Positions 19,228 to 30,284 of a stretch of DNA of 64,000 nt are shown here, piece after piece. The notes under the pieces are model-generated. The model did not search any database. It saw nothing but the letters and a program-made list of their open reading frames with translations, and was not told where the DNA came from. The DNA is from Prunus persica (lineage: Eukaryota > Streptophyta > Magnoliopsida > Rosales > Rosaceae), in the NCBI RefSeq assembly GCF_000346465.2, contig NC_034014.1:6640507-6704506 (forward strand), written 5' to 3'. Within the stretch, counting starts at the first letter, position 1. Each line of letters opens with the position of its first letter. Both the position numbers and the translations under genes were made by a program.

Positions 19228-22099
19228 ATGACAGACGCAATCCCTTACGCATCTTTCGAGGACGAGACGAAGAAGAAACGCAAGAGAAAGAGAGGAAAGA
19301 CACCATCGGAATCGACTGGTGCAAAAGAATCTGAGCTTCAAAACCCTAAGGAGGTTTGTTCTTTAAAACCATATCTCATAATAGTCAATTTCGTGCCTTG
19401 TCCTGATAATTCTTTTCCCGTTAAACCTGCAGGTTATAGATCTTGCTAGCTTGTCATTGAGAGAACCTATCTTTATTGATGTGGATGATGGGAGAACTAA
19501 GGTAGGAGTCCAGCTGGTTTTATGTGTTCCTCCTTTTACATTTGTTTTATGTTCATATCTATCATTTACTCTGTATTCGTATCTAAATACATATGATTTT
19601 GCCGTCATCTTTAGAATCTGACAAGATTGTGTGCACTATAGGCCATCAATGCAGGGCTGCAACATGGCTATTGTATTGTGCCTAGTGAAAAGAGATTCAT
19701 TCTCCTGTATTCTTTTCTGATGAAGAATCAGTCGAAGAAAGTGGTGGTCTTCTACTCTTCTTGTAAGTCAGTCAAATTCTACTCTGACCTTCTTAGATGC
19801 GTTAATGTGGATTGCTTTGATATCCATGGAGGGCAAAAGCAGCAGCAGAGGACAACTACTTTCCTTGACTTCTGCACAGCAGAGAAAGGAATCTTACTTT
19901 GCACTGATGTTGCTGCGCGTGGGTTGGATATTCCTGCTGTGGTAATATATTTGCCTTTTCCTTTTGCGATTTGCCTACAATTTTGAAATTTATTGTTCTC
20001 AATTTTTTTTTTGGTCGGAAGTCTGTTAAAGAAGAAACGCTCATAAGTTTTTTTGTTCTGAGTCTGTTAAAAAAATAATCCAATTTTGTATGTTTTACTA
20101 CCCTCTTGTAAGAAATCTGTTCTTTTGAAGGCATAGTATCATTGAATTGAAAACGAAAGGGTTTTTTCAATAGTATTTTATCCATTAATAACTATCCTGA
20201 CGTTAGTTTATCCAGTTTGAACATCATGTTATGCCAATACGCTTCTTTGCCCCATTAGCAGTATCACAATAAGCAAACGCTCGTGATAAATCTAATGCTT
20301 GTTTTTTCTTCGCTTGTAGGACGTGATTGTGCAGTTTGATCCTCCAGATGATCCCAAGGTGTCTAATTTTCCTTCTTTACTAACATATTTCAATTAATTT
20401 TGGTATCAAGTTAATTCTTCTTTAACCATTTTGAATACGGTGTCTCATGGGCGTTGGGTTTTCCAGCCCATGATGAATATATCCATTCCTGAGTTCCGTT
20501 TCTTTTTCCCATTCTTAAACGCTTTCACAACAATGGCATATCTGCTTGCAGGAATATATCCACAGGGTCGGTCGAACAGCTCGAGGGGAAGGTGGAAAAG
20601 GAAAGGCATTTATTTTCCTCATTCCCGAAGAGATGCAATTTATTCACTATTTGACGGTAGGATTTAGTCAAGAAGAAGAAAAAAACAGAAACAACCAAAC
20701 CCCACTTGCGCACACACACACAACAAGTGTCAGGCTTTCTTGAAGGGTGTCTGTATTTAAAGCAAGTGTCAATCGCTTTTGTTTAGGTTGCTACGTGCGG
20801 TGCATGTTCTCCATTTCAACTCTTTATTATATTCTGTTTTCAGGCAGAAAAAGTCCCCGTTGCAGAACAACAAATTAGGAAGAATAGGCTGAAAAATGTG
20901 CAGTCTAAACTGGTAATTTCCTGTTTGTTGTTCAATTGTTACCTATTACTACACAATAACTGGTTCCAAGTACCTTATGTATTGCCGTGCTGATGCAGGA
21001 GAAGATGGTTGAGGGCAACTACTATCTGCACCAATCAGCAAGAGAGGCATATAAATCTTATCTATTAGCATATAATTCACACTCTATGAAGGACATCTTT
21101 AACGTTCACCGTCTCGATCTACGGGTACCCAACTTTTCCTTGATATTGCAAAGGAAATTATTTATATTTTAATCTTTGCTGTTGTGGTAAAAATATGAAA
21201 ATTTAAGCGTAGCATGGTTATGTATGCCAAAATCATGGTTATGTAGTTTCCTTCCTAGTTTCACTGTGAGATGACGATTCTCTGACATGTCTGGAAATAT
21301 ATGATATATTTCGGTAGGGAACATAGCAAAAGATATTTGTAATAATTTGGATTGTGGCCGATCCTGATATCTAAATGTTTGGCATTTTAATGAAGGCGTA
21401 AGCCTGATGTGTAACATTCCACATCGATTAACGGAGAGGGGTTGATGTGTCTTATATGTATATGCTTGCCTCCATCTAGCACGAGGCTTTTTGGGAGCTC
21501 ACTGGCTTTGGAGTCATGGAAACTCCGAAGTTAAGGGAGTTGGGACTAGAGCAATCTCAGGATGGATAACCCACTGGGAATTTGCTCGTGAGTTCCCAAA
21601 AACAAAACCGTGAGGGCAGAGAGGGGGGCCCAAAGCAGACAATATCGTGCTACGGCGGAGCCGATCCCGGAATATAACTTGATGTCTGAATGTGTTTCTG
21701 AATTGTATCTTCATCTATGAGAAGTGATGTAGGAATTATATTATGAGAAACAGAACAGCATTTTCTCTTCTAATTGGTGCGAAAAAGAAAAGGGAGAACA
21801 TCAGCATGGAATGTGTTTTAGGATCACGGGATGCAATGACTTAGAAAAATACTTGGTACTTGTGTTTCAGTGTATAGCATCTCTCAGTTCGATAATTGAT
21901 ATATTTCTTCCAGCATTTAATTTCTCTCAAGTCCTTAGGTTTTATTAAATTTCTCTCAATTAATTGCAAAGTGTTGTTGGACTTGGACCTACAGGCGGTC
22001 GCAGCTTCATTTTGCTTTTGTAGTCCCCACAAGGTGAATTTGAACTTAAGCAGCAGTGCATCAAAGCTCCGGAAGAAGATGCGCATGGGAGGAAGTTGA
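19228..22099 (+). pseudogene. Truncated RH51-like helicase paralogue retaining only the C-terminal RecA domain
   Basis: Eight exons stay in frame and give a predicted 312 residues: 19228-19353, 19433-19501, 19642-19941, 20320-20358, 20552-20656, 20844-20912, 20999-21124 and 21995-22099. The first 42 residues match the basic N-terminus of the full gene ([10 protein letters not shown]). Exons 2-5 of the parent are absent, so the Q motif, Walker A, DEAD box and SAT are lost. The helicase C domain remains with [11 protein letters not shown] and [13 protein letters not shown]-to-TGA change stops it 25 codons early after KMRMGGS. The fusion intron begins like parental intron 5, so the deletion joined exon 1 to the end of exon 5. 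Intron 7 here carries a Cassandra LTR. It could not hydrolyse ATP as a normal DEAD-box enzyme, but could still be expressed as a partial protein. Confidence 0.8.
21410..21679 (+). mobile_element. Cassandra TRIM solo LTR, copy 2, in an intron
   Basis: 270 bp from TGTAACATTCCACATCG, with 5S-like ACTCCGAAGTTAAGGG and AGGATGGATAACCCACTGGG. The TSD TGATG is at 21405-21409 and 21680-21684. The Pol III box C is more degraded here than in copies 1 and 3. It lies in the last intron of the truncated helicase. Confidence 0.85.
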
Positions 22100-23321
22100 A
22101 ACGGATTCAGCGAGAGCAATCCTTATGGAATGCAAAAAGGTGGAGAGAACACTAACTGCTGAATTCTTGTAGCTGAAGCAAGAGATTGAGATTGTAAAAC
22201 CAAAGCAATTTTTATTGATGGCTAAGGCTTAAATGCATATCTCCTGCCTAGTTACTGCGGAAATTAAAGTTGCATATCTCCTGCTTCATTTGAATCCAAC
22301 TCTTTTAGGAATTAGAAGTATACGCAACGGCTATCATGCATGCCTGTTATCAATCAACTTTCTCAAAACTGCTTCAAATTTAGTGATTTGAAAATTAATT
22401 TGTGATTTTTGCATTCATGTGTATTCATTCTAATTCTCATTTTATATTCTCTTCTTTTTATATTGGAGAAAGGGCCACCAATTTGCCAATGTGAACAAAA
22501 CTATATCCTGCTAAAGGAAGAACCAAAAGATGCAGTCGAATTGAGTTGACTCTTGTTTTTTAATTTTAATTTTTATATATAAATATTTGGGCACTGCTTC
22601 CCTCCTTTCTGGTAAGGAGGCATTCCTACTTCCTGCAAATCACAGTTTGACACATGCATAAACAATGCATTAAAAACATAAAAAGAAAAATCTCTACACA
22701 CATGTCAAACTGAAGACGACGAGTCGTTGTCGTTGTGCAGTACTCTGGAACAACCGGCGAGTCCTTGACTATCGTTTCCGCCCAGACGACTTGTCGAGAT
22801 GGAGATCGAGGTTCCTTTGATATCACTGTTAAATTCCACCATAATCTCAATACCTTCGTCCACAAATCTACAAGCAAAAACAAAAAGATGAAGAAGAAAG
22901 TATAGGAGAACGAACTTGGAGAGATCAAGATCAAGATTGAGATCGAGGTAATCCGATTTGGCGAGCTAAGGCTTGGACCCTTGAAAAAGTGTCAGAGCCA
23001 TCAATGGAGAGGAGAGGAGGCATAGACATCCGCACAATCCAAAAAGTCCAAAGAGAAATATGATTTCAAAACAAGAAATGGAGAACAAAAACTGAAAAAT
23101 TGGGGTTGAAGATGAAGATGAAGATGAAAGACTAGAATTCCAATTTTATGTTAAAAGTGTAATAAATGTATAAAATTAAAAAATATACAGTTGTCGATTT
23201 TTGGGTTTTTTTTTGGGTGTGTTTATAGTTTTTAAATGGTATAGTGTTTCTTTATAAGACTATGTCTAAGATTAGGTATATGACTAAATTTGTATTTATT
23301 TTATGGGGGTGGACTGAGTTA
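22100..23321. other. Duplicated 3' flank plus an unclassified insertion
   Basis: 22100-22250 is helicase 3' region with an inverted copy at about 29900-30060. 22320-22450 has an inverted copy at about 25845-25960. About 22575-23285 is absent from the paralogous segment near 26900-26950, so it is an insertion. On its minus strand, 22868-22702 looks like a last exon: acceptor GCTTGTAG, then a 54-codon frame FVDEGIEIMVEFN...NDNDSSSSV and stop. I cannot name this product. Confidence 0.4.
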
Positions 23322-23329
23322 GTTTTAAC

Positions 23330-23970
23330 TAGGGGTGGTTGCGGTTAGGTAACTGTGAATTTTTACCCAAACCGCAAACCGACCGACTATTTGCGATATA
23401 GTGATTTTTGTGTTACAAAAATCCAATCTTCCACATTTTAGGCCGAATTTTGATGCCTTTTGATTTCAAGCATACTTCAACCAAAAAATATAAATTCACA
23501 ACCTCAACTTCTCAATCATTCACAACCTCAACTTCTCAAGCATTCACAACATCAACTTCTCAAGCATTCCAATTTCAAATCCTTTAAAGTTACAAACCAA
23601 AAGGAAAATGCAATACAAAATGAATTAAAGTTACAACCCAAAGGAAAAATCCAAGTCAAAGTTAATTAAAGTTACAAACTAAAAAGAAAATGCAATGCAC
23701 CAATGTTAAAAATTAAAGTTACAAACTCAAGTGTTGGTGGTGGTGAGTGGATTTGAAGGACCACGTTGTGTTGTTTGAACACCAATGCTATCTACAAAAT
23801 GTAAATTTTTTTATTAAAAAAAATATAGTCGTGGTTTGTGGTAACCGCAACTGCAAATGCGGTTCGATTCTTCATACCGCAAATGCGGTTCGATTTTCCG
23901 CAATTGCGGTTCCATTACGGTAAATTATCGGTTAGTTTTTGCGGTTTTTCGATCTAAAATGCCACCCCTA
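23330..23970. mobile_element. hAT-type MITE with internal 24-bp tandem repeat
   Basis: The termini are TAGGGGTGG and CCACCCCTA, with 8-bp flanks GTTTTAAC/ATTTTAAC (one mismatch). The subterminal regions are rich in GCGGTT/AACCGC motifs in both orientations. The interior at about 23500-23572 has three copies of CACAACCTCAACTTCTCAAG plus four bases. The paralogous segment near 26957 (GAGTTAACTAGTGCC) lacks it, giving an empty site. Confidence 0.78.
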
Positions 23971-23984
23971 ATTTTAACTAGTGC

Positions 23985-24240
23985 TAACTCCAGACAAGTC
24001 AAGGGCTTGGTCAACTGGGGCCATGTTTCTATTGAATTTTGGAGTTCCTTGAACGTATAGGAGAGAGATGCAGATTTTGGGTAAGTTGTATCAAGTCCCT
24101 TGTCCTAGTCAGTTACACAATATTCCTTTCCTTTTTTTTTTTTTTCACTCCATGGGGATCGTCACATCCAGTATAAATAGCCCCTCTTATTTGTCTCTCG
24201 TGCTCTGTAACTTGTAAGAGAAACAAAAGGTTATTGCTCA
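23985..24240 (+). promoter_or_regulatory. Duplicated promoter upstream of the 24.3-kb gene (partner about 26970-27220)
   Basis: Shared text includes GGAGAGAGATGCAGATTTTG, AAGTTGTATCAAGTCCCTTG and AGCCCCTCTTATTTG, plus a canonical TATA box TATAAATA at 24172-24179. Similarity ends shortly after CTCTGTAACTTGTAAG, before the coding region. Confidence 0.75.
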
Positions 24241-24343
24241 GTCTATTTTTTTCTTTCTTTTTTTCTGGCGTGCCCTTGCCATTCCTTTTAAAAGAAAGAA
24301 ACTAAAAAGTTCCCGCCTTTCTTTTTTCTTTGTCAAGGAGAGG

Positions 24344-25478
24344 ATGAAGAAGCAAGTTAAGAGTTTCAAGAATGCTGGTATCCTCCGTTACACAGCAACA
24401 ACCGTCAGACATGTATTCTTCATCAGGACTCCACCTCATAGCAACGTGAAAGTTGAAGTACTCATCCCATGCACCATTGACAAGAGAATTAGGGAGTGGA
24501 TAAAATCTGCTGCTCAATGGCGAGGATTTATGTGGTCTTACCGTGGCAAGGGCAAGTTGAGAATCCTCATCCGTAACCGGTGTGGTCGAGAATCCTCATC
24601 CGTAACCGGCGTCGTACGTACTGTGTCACACGGTGGGGAAGGATGCTCGCTAACGTTCTTGGCCACTATCAAATGGCTCAAGTGGCCAAGAACAAGGATG
24701 ATTTCGAACTGATGCACCAAAGGTGTCAATTCGTGTGCAATCGTCGTGGTTGGAAAACCGAAATCGACGAGTGGTTGGCCGAGGTTGAATCGCACAAGTA
24801 TCTCACTGCTCATAAAATCATTGTGCGGTCATTCCACGACCTGCACATGTATCCGGACGGGTATGGACTGGAACAACCACCAAAAATCTTTTTGGTGCCT
24901 GAGGATGTTACTGATGTTGAGTACGGTCGAATCGCAAACGTCGTTTCTGACATTCTAAAATGTGGGTTGCTCCGTTTATTAGGTACGTATTTATCTCAAC
25001 TTTTTACGCTCCATATGACTTAATGGTGCCTAGTTTAGGTAGTGTATGATGATTTCCGGATCCGCACATTGATTTTCTTTTTATGAGAGCATATTGTCTG
25101 GGCTGTTAATTGCTTGCGAGATTTTTACGTTCATTAAGAGCTTGTTTGGTTATTAAGTTTCCGCGTGTACTTCTTTATATTCATTAAGGACTCGTTTAAG
25201 GGTGATTCTTGACAGGCTAGAATTACTCCCAAACAAGCCCTAAGAGGCTGCCAAAAGCATTGCATAGTGCTTGTAGAACCGTGACTTGTTGGTATGACTT
25301 TAAATAGTGGAGTTAGGAACTATTGTTGCTACTGTAGTGAGTTTGTGTATTCATGTTATAGAATATATTAAACGCGGTCTTCTTGCTTCTGTAGTAGAAT
25401 TTTCGAATAGTATTCATTAACTAACATAGCGGTTTTCTTTTGTTTTCATTTGCTCCCTTATATGTTGCAGAATTGTAG
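24344..25478 (+). pseudogene. Unrecognised gene with 29-bp frameshifting tandem duplication
   Basis: From ATG at 24344 the frame runs through FKNAGILRYTATTVRHVFFI, EVLIPCTIDKRIREWIKSAA and YRGKGKLRILIRNR. A 29-bp unit (GAGAATCCTCATCCGTAACC plus nine bases) is repeated at 24559-24587 and 24588-24616 and shifts the frame. In the shifted frame a coherent sequence continues with MLANVLGHYQMAQVAKNKDD, RRGWKTEIDEWLAEVESHKY and PKIFLVPEDVTDVEYGRI. A strong donor (24983, GTACGT) and acceptor (TTGCAG to 25470) add two residues and a stop at 25476-25478. With one repeat unit it would be about 210 residues. I do not recognise the family and see no signal peptide or membrane segment. It may be a pseudogene, or the extra unit may be an assembly or allelic difference. 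Confidence 0.45.
25188..25240. mobile_element. Very short MITE remnant in intron
   Basis: GGACTCGTTTAAGGGTGATTC at the left and GAATTACTCCCAAACAAGCCC at the right are inverted partners flanked by TAA on both sides. The paralogous segment near 28835 lacks them. This resembles an internally deleted Tourist-type MITE. Confidence 0.5.
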
Positions 25479-26950
25479 TGCAGCAATGTCTTTGCATGGA
25501 AATGCCTGAAGTGACCGAGTTGAGGAGATTTCTGAAGTGAAGTGTTTGAGATGCTTGAAGTTCTGGTGTTTTTGAGATGATGACTGTAGCTTTTCATGTA
25601 GTGTGACTTTTTATTATGTAGTTTTTCCTGTAGTATGTGACTTTTTCCTACTTTTAACATCATAATTGATATTTGACTGCGATTCTTCCTTCTTGCGGGC
25701 TCTCTTGCAAATTTCAAACCAACTCATTTTCTTTATTTTCCTTCGTAAGTTTGTCCTATATCAAACCCCTTCACTTGTAAAGAGCTGGAGTTCTCCAATA
25801 AAAAATAATAAAAAATAATAAAAAACAAGATTATGAAATCAGAATTAGAATGAATATACATGAATGCAAAAATCACAAATTAATTTTCCAAGTACGTAAT
25901 TTTCACTAAGTTTGAAGCAGCTTTGAGAATGTTGATTGATAACTGGGCATGCAGCGAAAAAAGAGGCTGGGGGACTATTAAAGAACTATATGGTTCTTGC
26001 TCTTCTACACTGGCGGTGACTGATCACCGAAGGAGAAGTGTTTGCATTCCCCGTTGAAAAGGTTCTCCAAGAGCAAGTGGTAACAAATCATTAAAATTAT
26101 CCCCCGGGAGAAACCGAAAACAATGAAACATTTAAAAACTCAAAGTAAACTTAAATCCTTTTATGTAAAAGGTAAAGAGCGAAAGACGATGTATTTAGAT
26201 TGAAAACTTGTAAATTTGGCAACTTGACTAAGTTCATGTCTACATCTGCTCTAGCCAACTTGACAAAGACTATGTCTGCTAAATTTGATATATATTTTGG
26301 TTAGCTTTATTTGAATTCAGCTGTTTTTTAAGTATACCCAACATGCATGAAGGACACTCCTTCCTGCAAATTAAACTTTTGTAACAATAGAACCAATTAT
26401 TATTTTTAAAATAGAAATACCCTAATGATTCAACTTTCCCCGTAAGATCCTTTTCTATAATTTGTGTCATGACGAATATGATCAGTCTCAAGCTTTTAAC
26501 AGCAATGATAATGAACATAAAACTAACTAGAAAACACTAAATAAACCCTTTCTGATGGTTTTAGGACTCAAGTGAATGCCACTTACAATTAATGGAACAA
26601 AAAACCATCTTAAAATCATTAAGGTTGTTCAAAAACAAAGTACACATGACCAGGTTTACAATAACCCTTATGCCATTAAGCGAAACTTCCTACATATCAT
26701 CTCGCCATTTTATTGTTCTAGTAGAACCTTTTCAAGAAATTAGAACCCAATTCTTCCACGACCCCCCACGAATCAGGAGCAAAAATAAGGCTATAATAAA
26801 ATACTTTTGCGACCTTCTCCTTCAGTGCAGAAGACCAATAAGCCAAGTTAATCAGCACATCGTTCAACAAATTAGATTGGTTACTTAATTTAGACGAATT
26901 GAGTTGACTCTTATTTTTCTTTAATAATATTTTATTTGATGGGGATGGAT
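25479..26950. other. Intergenic, repeat fragments
   Basis: About 25845-25960 is an inverted copy of 22320-22450. About 26285-26375 is an inverted copy of 29798-29880 (shared AGGACACTCCTTCCTGCA). No gene supported; the frames at 26279-26518 and 26592-26888 lack domains. Confidence 0.45.
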
Positions 26951-27173
26951 TGAGTTAACTAGTGCCGACTCCATACAAGTCAAGGGCAACTGGGGCCCAT
27001 GTTCCTATTTAATTGGATTTTTTTTTTTTTGGTTGAATCGAATTGGAGTTCCTTGAACGTGTAGGAGAGAGATGCAGATTTTGGGTAAGTTGTATCAAGT
27101 CCCTTGTCCAAGTCGGTTACACAACATTCCCCTTTTTCTTTCCTTCACTCCATGGGAATTGTCACATATCCAG

Positions 27174-27181
27174 TATAAATA
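27174..27181 (+). promoter_or_regulatory. TATA box of the F-box gene
   Basis: TATAAATA lies 277 bp upstream of the ATG at 27458, in the promoter segment shared with 23985-24240. The long leader is pyrimidine-rich. Confidence 0.65.
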
Positions 27182-27457
27182 GCCCCTCTTATTTGGCTCT
27201 CGTCCTCTGTAACTTGTAAGATTTTGAGACAGCAAAACTCTAACCAGAATAAAGAGTGCATTCAAAGGCAACTATTCTCTTACCTTGCTTTGGGCTTCTC
27301 TTTTTTTCTTTTTTGTTTGGTTTCTTTCTGTTTCTGTGTCTGGCGGTTGGTTCCTTCTTCTCTATTCGTGCGTGTCTGCTCCTCTTTATTTTTTGTTCTC
27401 CCCTTGTGTCCCTTTTTTTCTCACAAGCCCCTTCTTTAATAGGAGAACCCTATCAAG

Positions 27458-28732
27458 ATGGAGAAACTAAATCAAGTGGCCAAGACAAGGGATGCTTTCC
27501 CTGCAGTAGCTCGATTACTCTCTTTAGATAGGGACGTCCTGCGAGATATACTAAGTAGGCTGCCCGTTAAATCTTTGATCAGATGCACCTCCGTGTGCAA
27601 GACATGGATACCAATAATCAAAAGCCAAGACCTCATCCGTAAACACCTCATCCGAGCACTCAACTCTAATGACCTCCTTCTACTCCACACTGTTTCTGGT
27701 GAGGAATGCAAGACTGTCCTCCACAAAACATTAGTAAAAGAACTGACAGAAGAGGTTTACTCTGTGCGTTATGATGCCGAAGATTTAGGCCTCTACTGCC
27801 CGATAGAATTTCCAATTTCCCACAAGAAAAAACTCCACAATTCTTTTCTGCGTGTGGTTGGCGTTTGTGATGGGCTGGTATGCCTTGCAGATGATATCTT
27901 CCGTTATGGTAGCACCTTCATCATATGGAACCCATGCATTAGAAAGTCAGTGACCCTTCCCAGCCCTGGTGTTACCTTTAGGAAGAATGGCGGATATGAT
28001 GCTACTATTGGGTTTGGTTTTGATGCTACCACCAATGACTACAAGGTTGTGAGACTCGTTGTGGATCAAGTTGGGAGTCCTACCATAGCTGAGGTTTATT
28101 CACTAGCCAATGGCTCATGGACCAGTCCTCGTCCTGTCACTCCTGAATGTGAAATAGATGGAGCCGCATTCCAGGCTTCTGTTAATGGTGCTCTTCACTG
28201 GCCTGCCATCCCTCGGAAGACAGTTGATGATCTTTGCTATTTTATATTGGCATTTGACTTGGGCAGTGAGTTATTTCGTGAGATGCCAATGCCAGAGAGT
28301 TTTGAATGGCATACTTCATTGGGATTGCAATTGTCCGTTTCAGGAGACAGAAAATCAATTGCCCTGTTCGTGATGGATCACAGGTGTGCAAACTATGAAA
28401 ACTATTTTCTTGATATATGGGTGATGAAAGACTATGGCATATATGAGTCTTGGACCAGATTGATTCGTCTCGGTCCACAAGGTCCAGAGAGACGTTTGCC
28501 CAGGGCATTAGGATTTAGGAAGAGTGGGGAAGTACTGTTGTCCCTCTGTGGAGAAAGGAATCATGTTGATGGCAGAAGCCCGAACGAGTTAGGTTCACTG
28601 GACCCTGCGAGCAGAGAATATATAAGTACTGAAATTACGGGATATGACTATTGCGTTGTTGACTCTTACACAGAGAGTCTCCTCCTACTGGACAAAGTTT
28701 CTAACAAAGAGAAAGAACAGGTAATGTTATAG
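27458..28732 (+). CDS. F-box protein with F-box-associated (FBA) domain, 424 aa
   Basis: The frame is intact from ATG at 27458. Residues about 22-62 form an F-box (LDRDVLRDILSRLPVKSLIR, then TSVCKTWIPIIKS), which binds SKP1 in an SCF ubiquitin ligase. Residues about 105-370 form the FBA/kelch-like substrate region: VVGVCDGLVCLADD, IIWNPCIRKSVTLPSPG, TIGFGFDATTNDYKVVRLV, GALHWPAIPRK and WVMKDYGIYESWTRL. This matches the large plant CPR1/SLFL-like family; the target is unknown. Length is normal for the family. The final codons KEQVML read through a possible donor (CAG|GTAATG), and a candidate acceptor at about 29241 would change only the tail. The promoter and downstream intron are shared with the unrelated gene at 24344. 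Confidence 0.88.
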   Translation: MEKLNQVAKTRDAFPAVARLLSLDRDVLRDILSRLPVKSLIRCTSVCKTWIPIIKSQDLIRKHLIRALNSNDLLLLHTVSGEECKTVLHKTLVKELTEEVYSVRYDAEDLGLYCPIEFPISHKKKLHNSFLRVVGVCDGLVCLADDIFRYGSTFIIWNPCIRKSVTLPSPGVTFRKNGGYDATIGFGFDATTNDYKVVRLVVDQVGSPTIAEVYSLANGSWTSPRPVTPECEIDGAAFQASVNGALHWPAIPRKTVDDLCYFILAFDLGSELFREMPMPESFEWHTSLGLQLSVSGDRKSIALFVMDHRCANYENYFLDIWVMKDYGIYESWTRLIRLGPQGPERRLPRALGFRKSGEVLLSLCGERNHVDGRSPNELGSLDPASREYISTEITGYDYCVVDSYTESLLLLDKVSNKEKEQVML

Positions 28733-28940
28733 CACTGAGGCAAGGACATTACTTGTCAATTGCTTACGATATTTTTACGTTCATTAAGTGCCCGTTTGTT
28801 TATTAAGTTTCCGTGGGTATTTCTTTATATTCATTAAAAAACTGCAGAGAGCATTGCATGTCGAACTGCTGTGGGGTGCTTGTAGAATTGTGACTTGTAT
28901 AATATCCACTTTATATGACTTTAAATGGTGGACTTAGGAA

Positions 28941-29075
28941 AGGAACCATTAGTGTAGTGATTTGGAGTATTTACTTCTTCAGGCAAGGTTCTGGGTTCGA
29001 GTTCTAGCATCCGTGTTGTGTGTGTGACTTTAATATGCTATCGCCCCTTTCAATAGGAAAGGTCCTAAAAAAAAA
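28941..29075 (+). mobile_element. SINE with 12-bp TSD
   Basis: The 135-bp insertion is flanked by TGGACTTAGGAA at 28929-28940 and 29076-29087. It has a box A-like GTGTAGTGATTTGG, a box B GGTTCGAGTTC, and ends in poly-A. The paralogous segment (about 25304-25315, GTGGAGTTAGGAACTATTG) lacks it. Confidence 0.85.
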
Positions 29076-29324
29076 TGGACTTAGGAACTATTGCTGCTAC
29101 TGTCATGAGTTTGTGTATTCCTGTTATAGAATACATTAAACACGGTTTTACTTGCTGCCGTAATAGAATTGTCAAATAGTTCTCATGCATTGAATGCCTT
29201 TCATTTGCAAACTAGCTAACGTTGTGGTTTTCTACCGTAGGAAATTTCTTTTTATAATTCTTACGTACTAGGACTATCAACAACTTAATCAATCGGTCCA
29301 GACACTCAGATGAACTGCTGGTGT

Positions 29325-29405
29325 TTACATCAAAGTTCAGGAAGAAGAAGAGCAAAGTAGAAGGAAGTCGAAATGGATTCAGTTGGAGCAAAGGCGAAGA
29401 GATGG
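29325..29405 (+). pseudogene. Relic of helicase last exon (plus)
   Basis: Short text reads SKFRKKKSKVEGSRNGFSWS in one frame, matching the C-terminal segment of RH51-like proteins (SKFRKK...GSRNGFSES). Surrounding sequence is non-coding. Confidence 0.6.
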
Positions 29406-29899
29406 AGATGAAATTGGGTTCGGCTATGTCTCCTGCCCTAAAGATTTTTTATTTTATTTTTTGCTATTGTATTTGACAAAAAAAACAAATTTGTCCATTG
29501 AGCAAATGTTGAATTTTTCTTTCTGTGAAAGTTACGGTTCTCGTTAGTTTTTCTATTCAAAGTTATGAAAAAAAAAGTCCAATTTTGTATGTTTAACTCG
29601 TGGCACAGTTACACAGCGGCCACGAGGGAGGAGTGATGCTCAAATCATGGCATGTTGGTTGCTGCTATCTAAGTGATAATCGGATTTAAGAGAAATGGAT
29701 TTGTTCTTTCTTATTTCCCGCTGGAAGAGAAACTGTTGGACAGTCGACTTAACGTTAATTTTAGGACAACATTTGGCTCACTCTTTTGGAGAGTTTGCAG
29801 GAAGGAGTGTCCTTCATACAGGTTGGGTATACTTATAAAACAGTTGGATTCAAATAAAGCTACCAAAAAAATAAAAACTTTAATTTCTGCAGTAACCAG
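29406..29899. other. Intergenic
   Basis: AT-rich, no gene supported. About 29798-29880 has an inverted copy at about 26285-26375. Confidence 0.4.
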
Positions 29900-30240
29900 G
29901 CAGGAGACATGCATTTAAGCCTTAGCCATCAATAAAAATTTCTTTAAATTGGTTTTACAGTCTCAGTTTCGTGCTTCGGCTACAAAACTTCAGCAGTAAA
30001 TGAACAAACAAGAAACTATTACACGAGAAGAAAAAAAATAAGCAGTATATACACATGCTACACGCAGGCTCCTCTATAATGCCTCACAAATTGTCGAATT
30101 TCATCTCTACCTTTCTGCATTCCATAAGGTTTGCTCTTGCTAAATCCATTTCCACTTCCTCCTAGTTTGTGCATCTTCTTCCGGAACTTTGATGCACTGC
30201 TGTTTTAAGTTGAAATTCACCTTGGGGGGGACTAGAAACG
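29900..30240 (-). pseudogene. Relic of helicase last exon and 3' region (minus)
   Basis: The complement contains AAGGTGAATTTCAACTTAAA, GCATCAAAGTTCCGGAAGAA and GGTAGAGATGAAATTCGACA, matching the last exon at 34676-34855. It runs on into the 3' region seen at 22185-22250 (TTTTTATTGATGGCTAAGGC). Indels, including a G-run change at 30222-30229, break the frame. Confidence 0.75.
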
Positions 30241-30284
30241 GCTACAAGGATCTCAAGTGGTCAGTGGTTACCCTAAAGTAATAA

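Noticed and set aside
22626..22934. 102-codon hydrophobic minus-strand protein
   Set aside because: It crosses a likely acceptor site and uses a different frame from the exon-like 54-codon stretch; the composition is that of an AT-rich intron.
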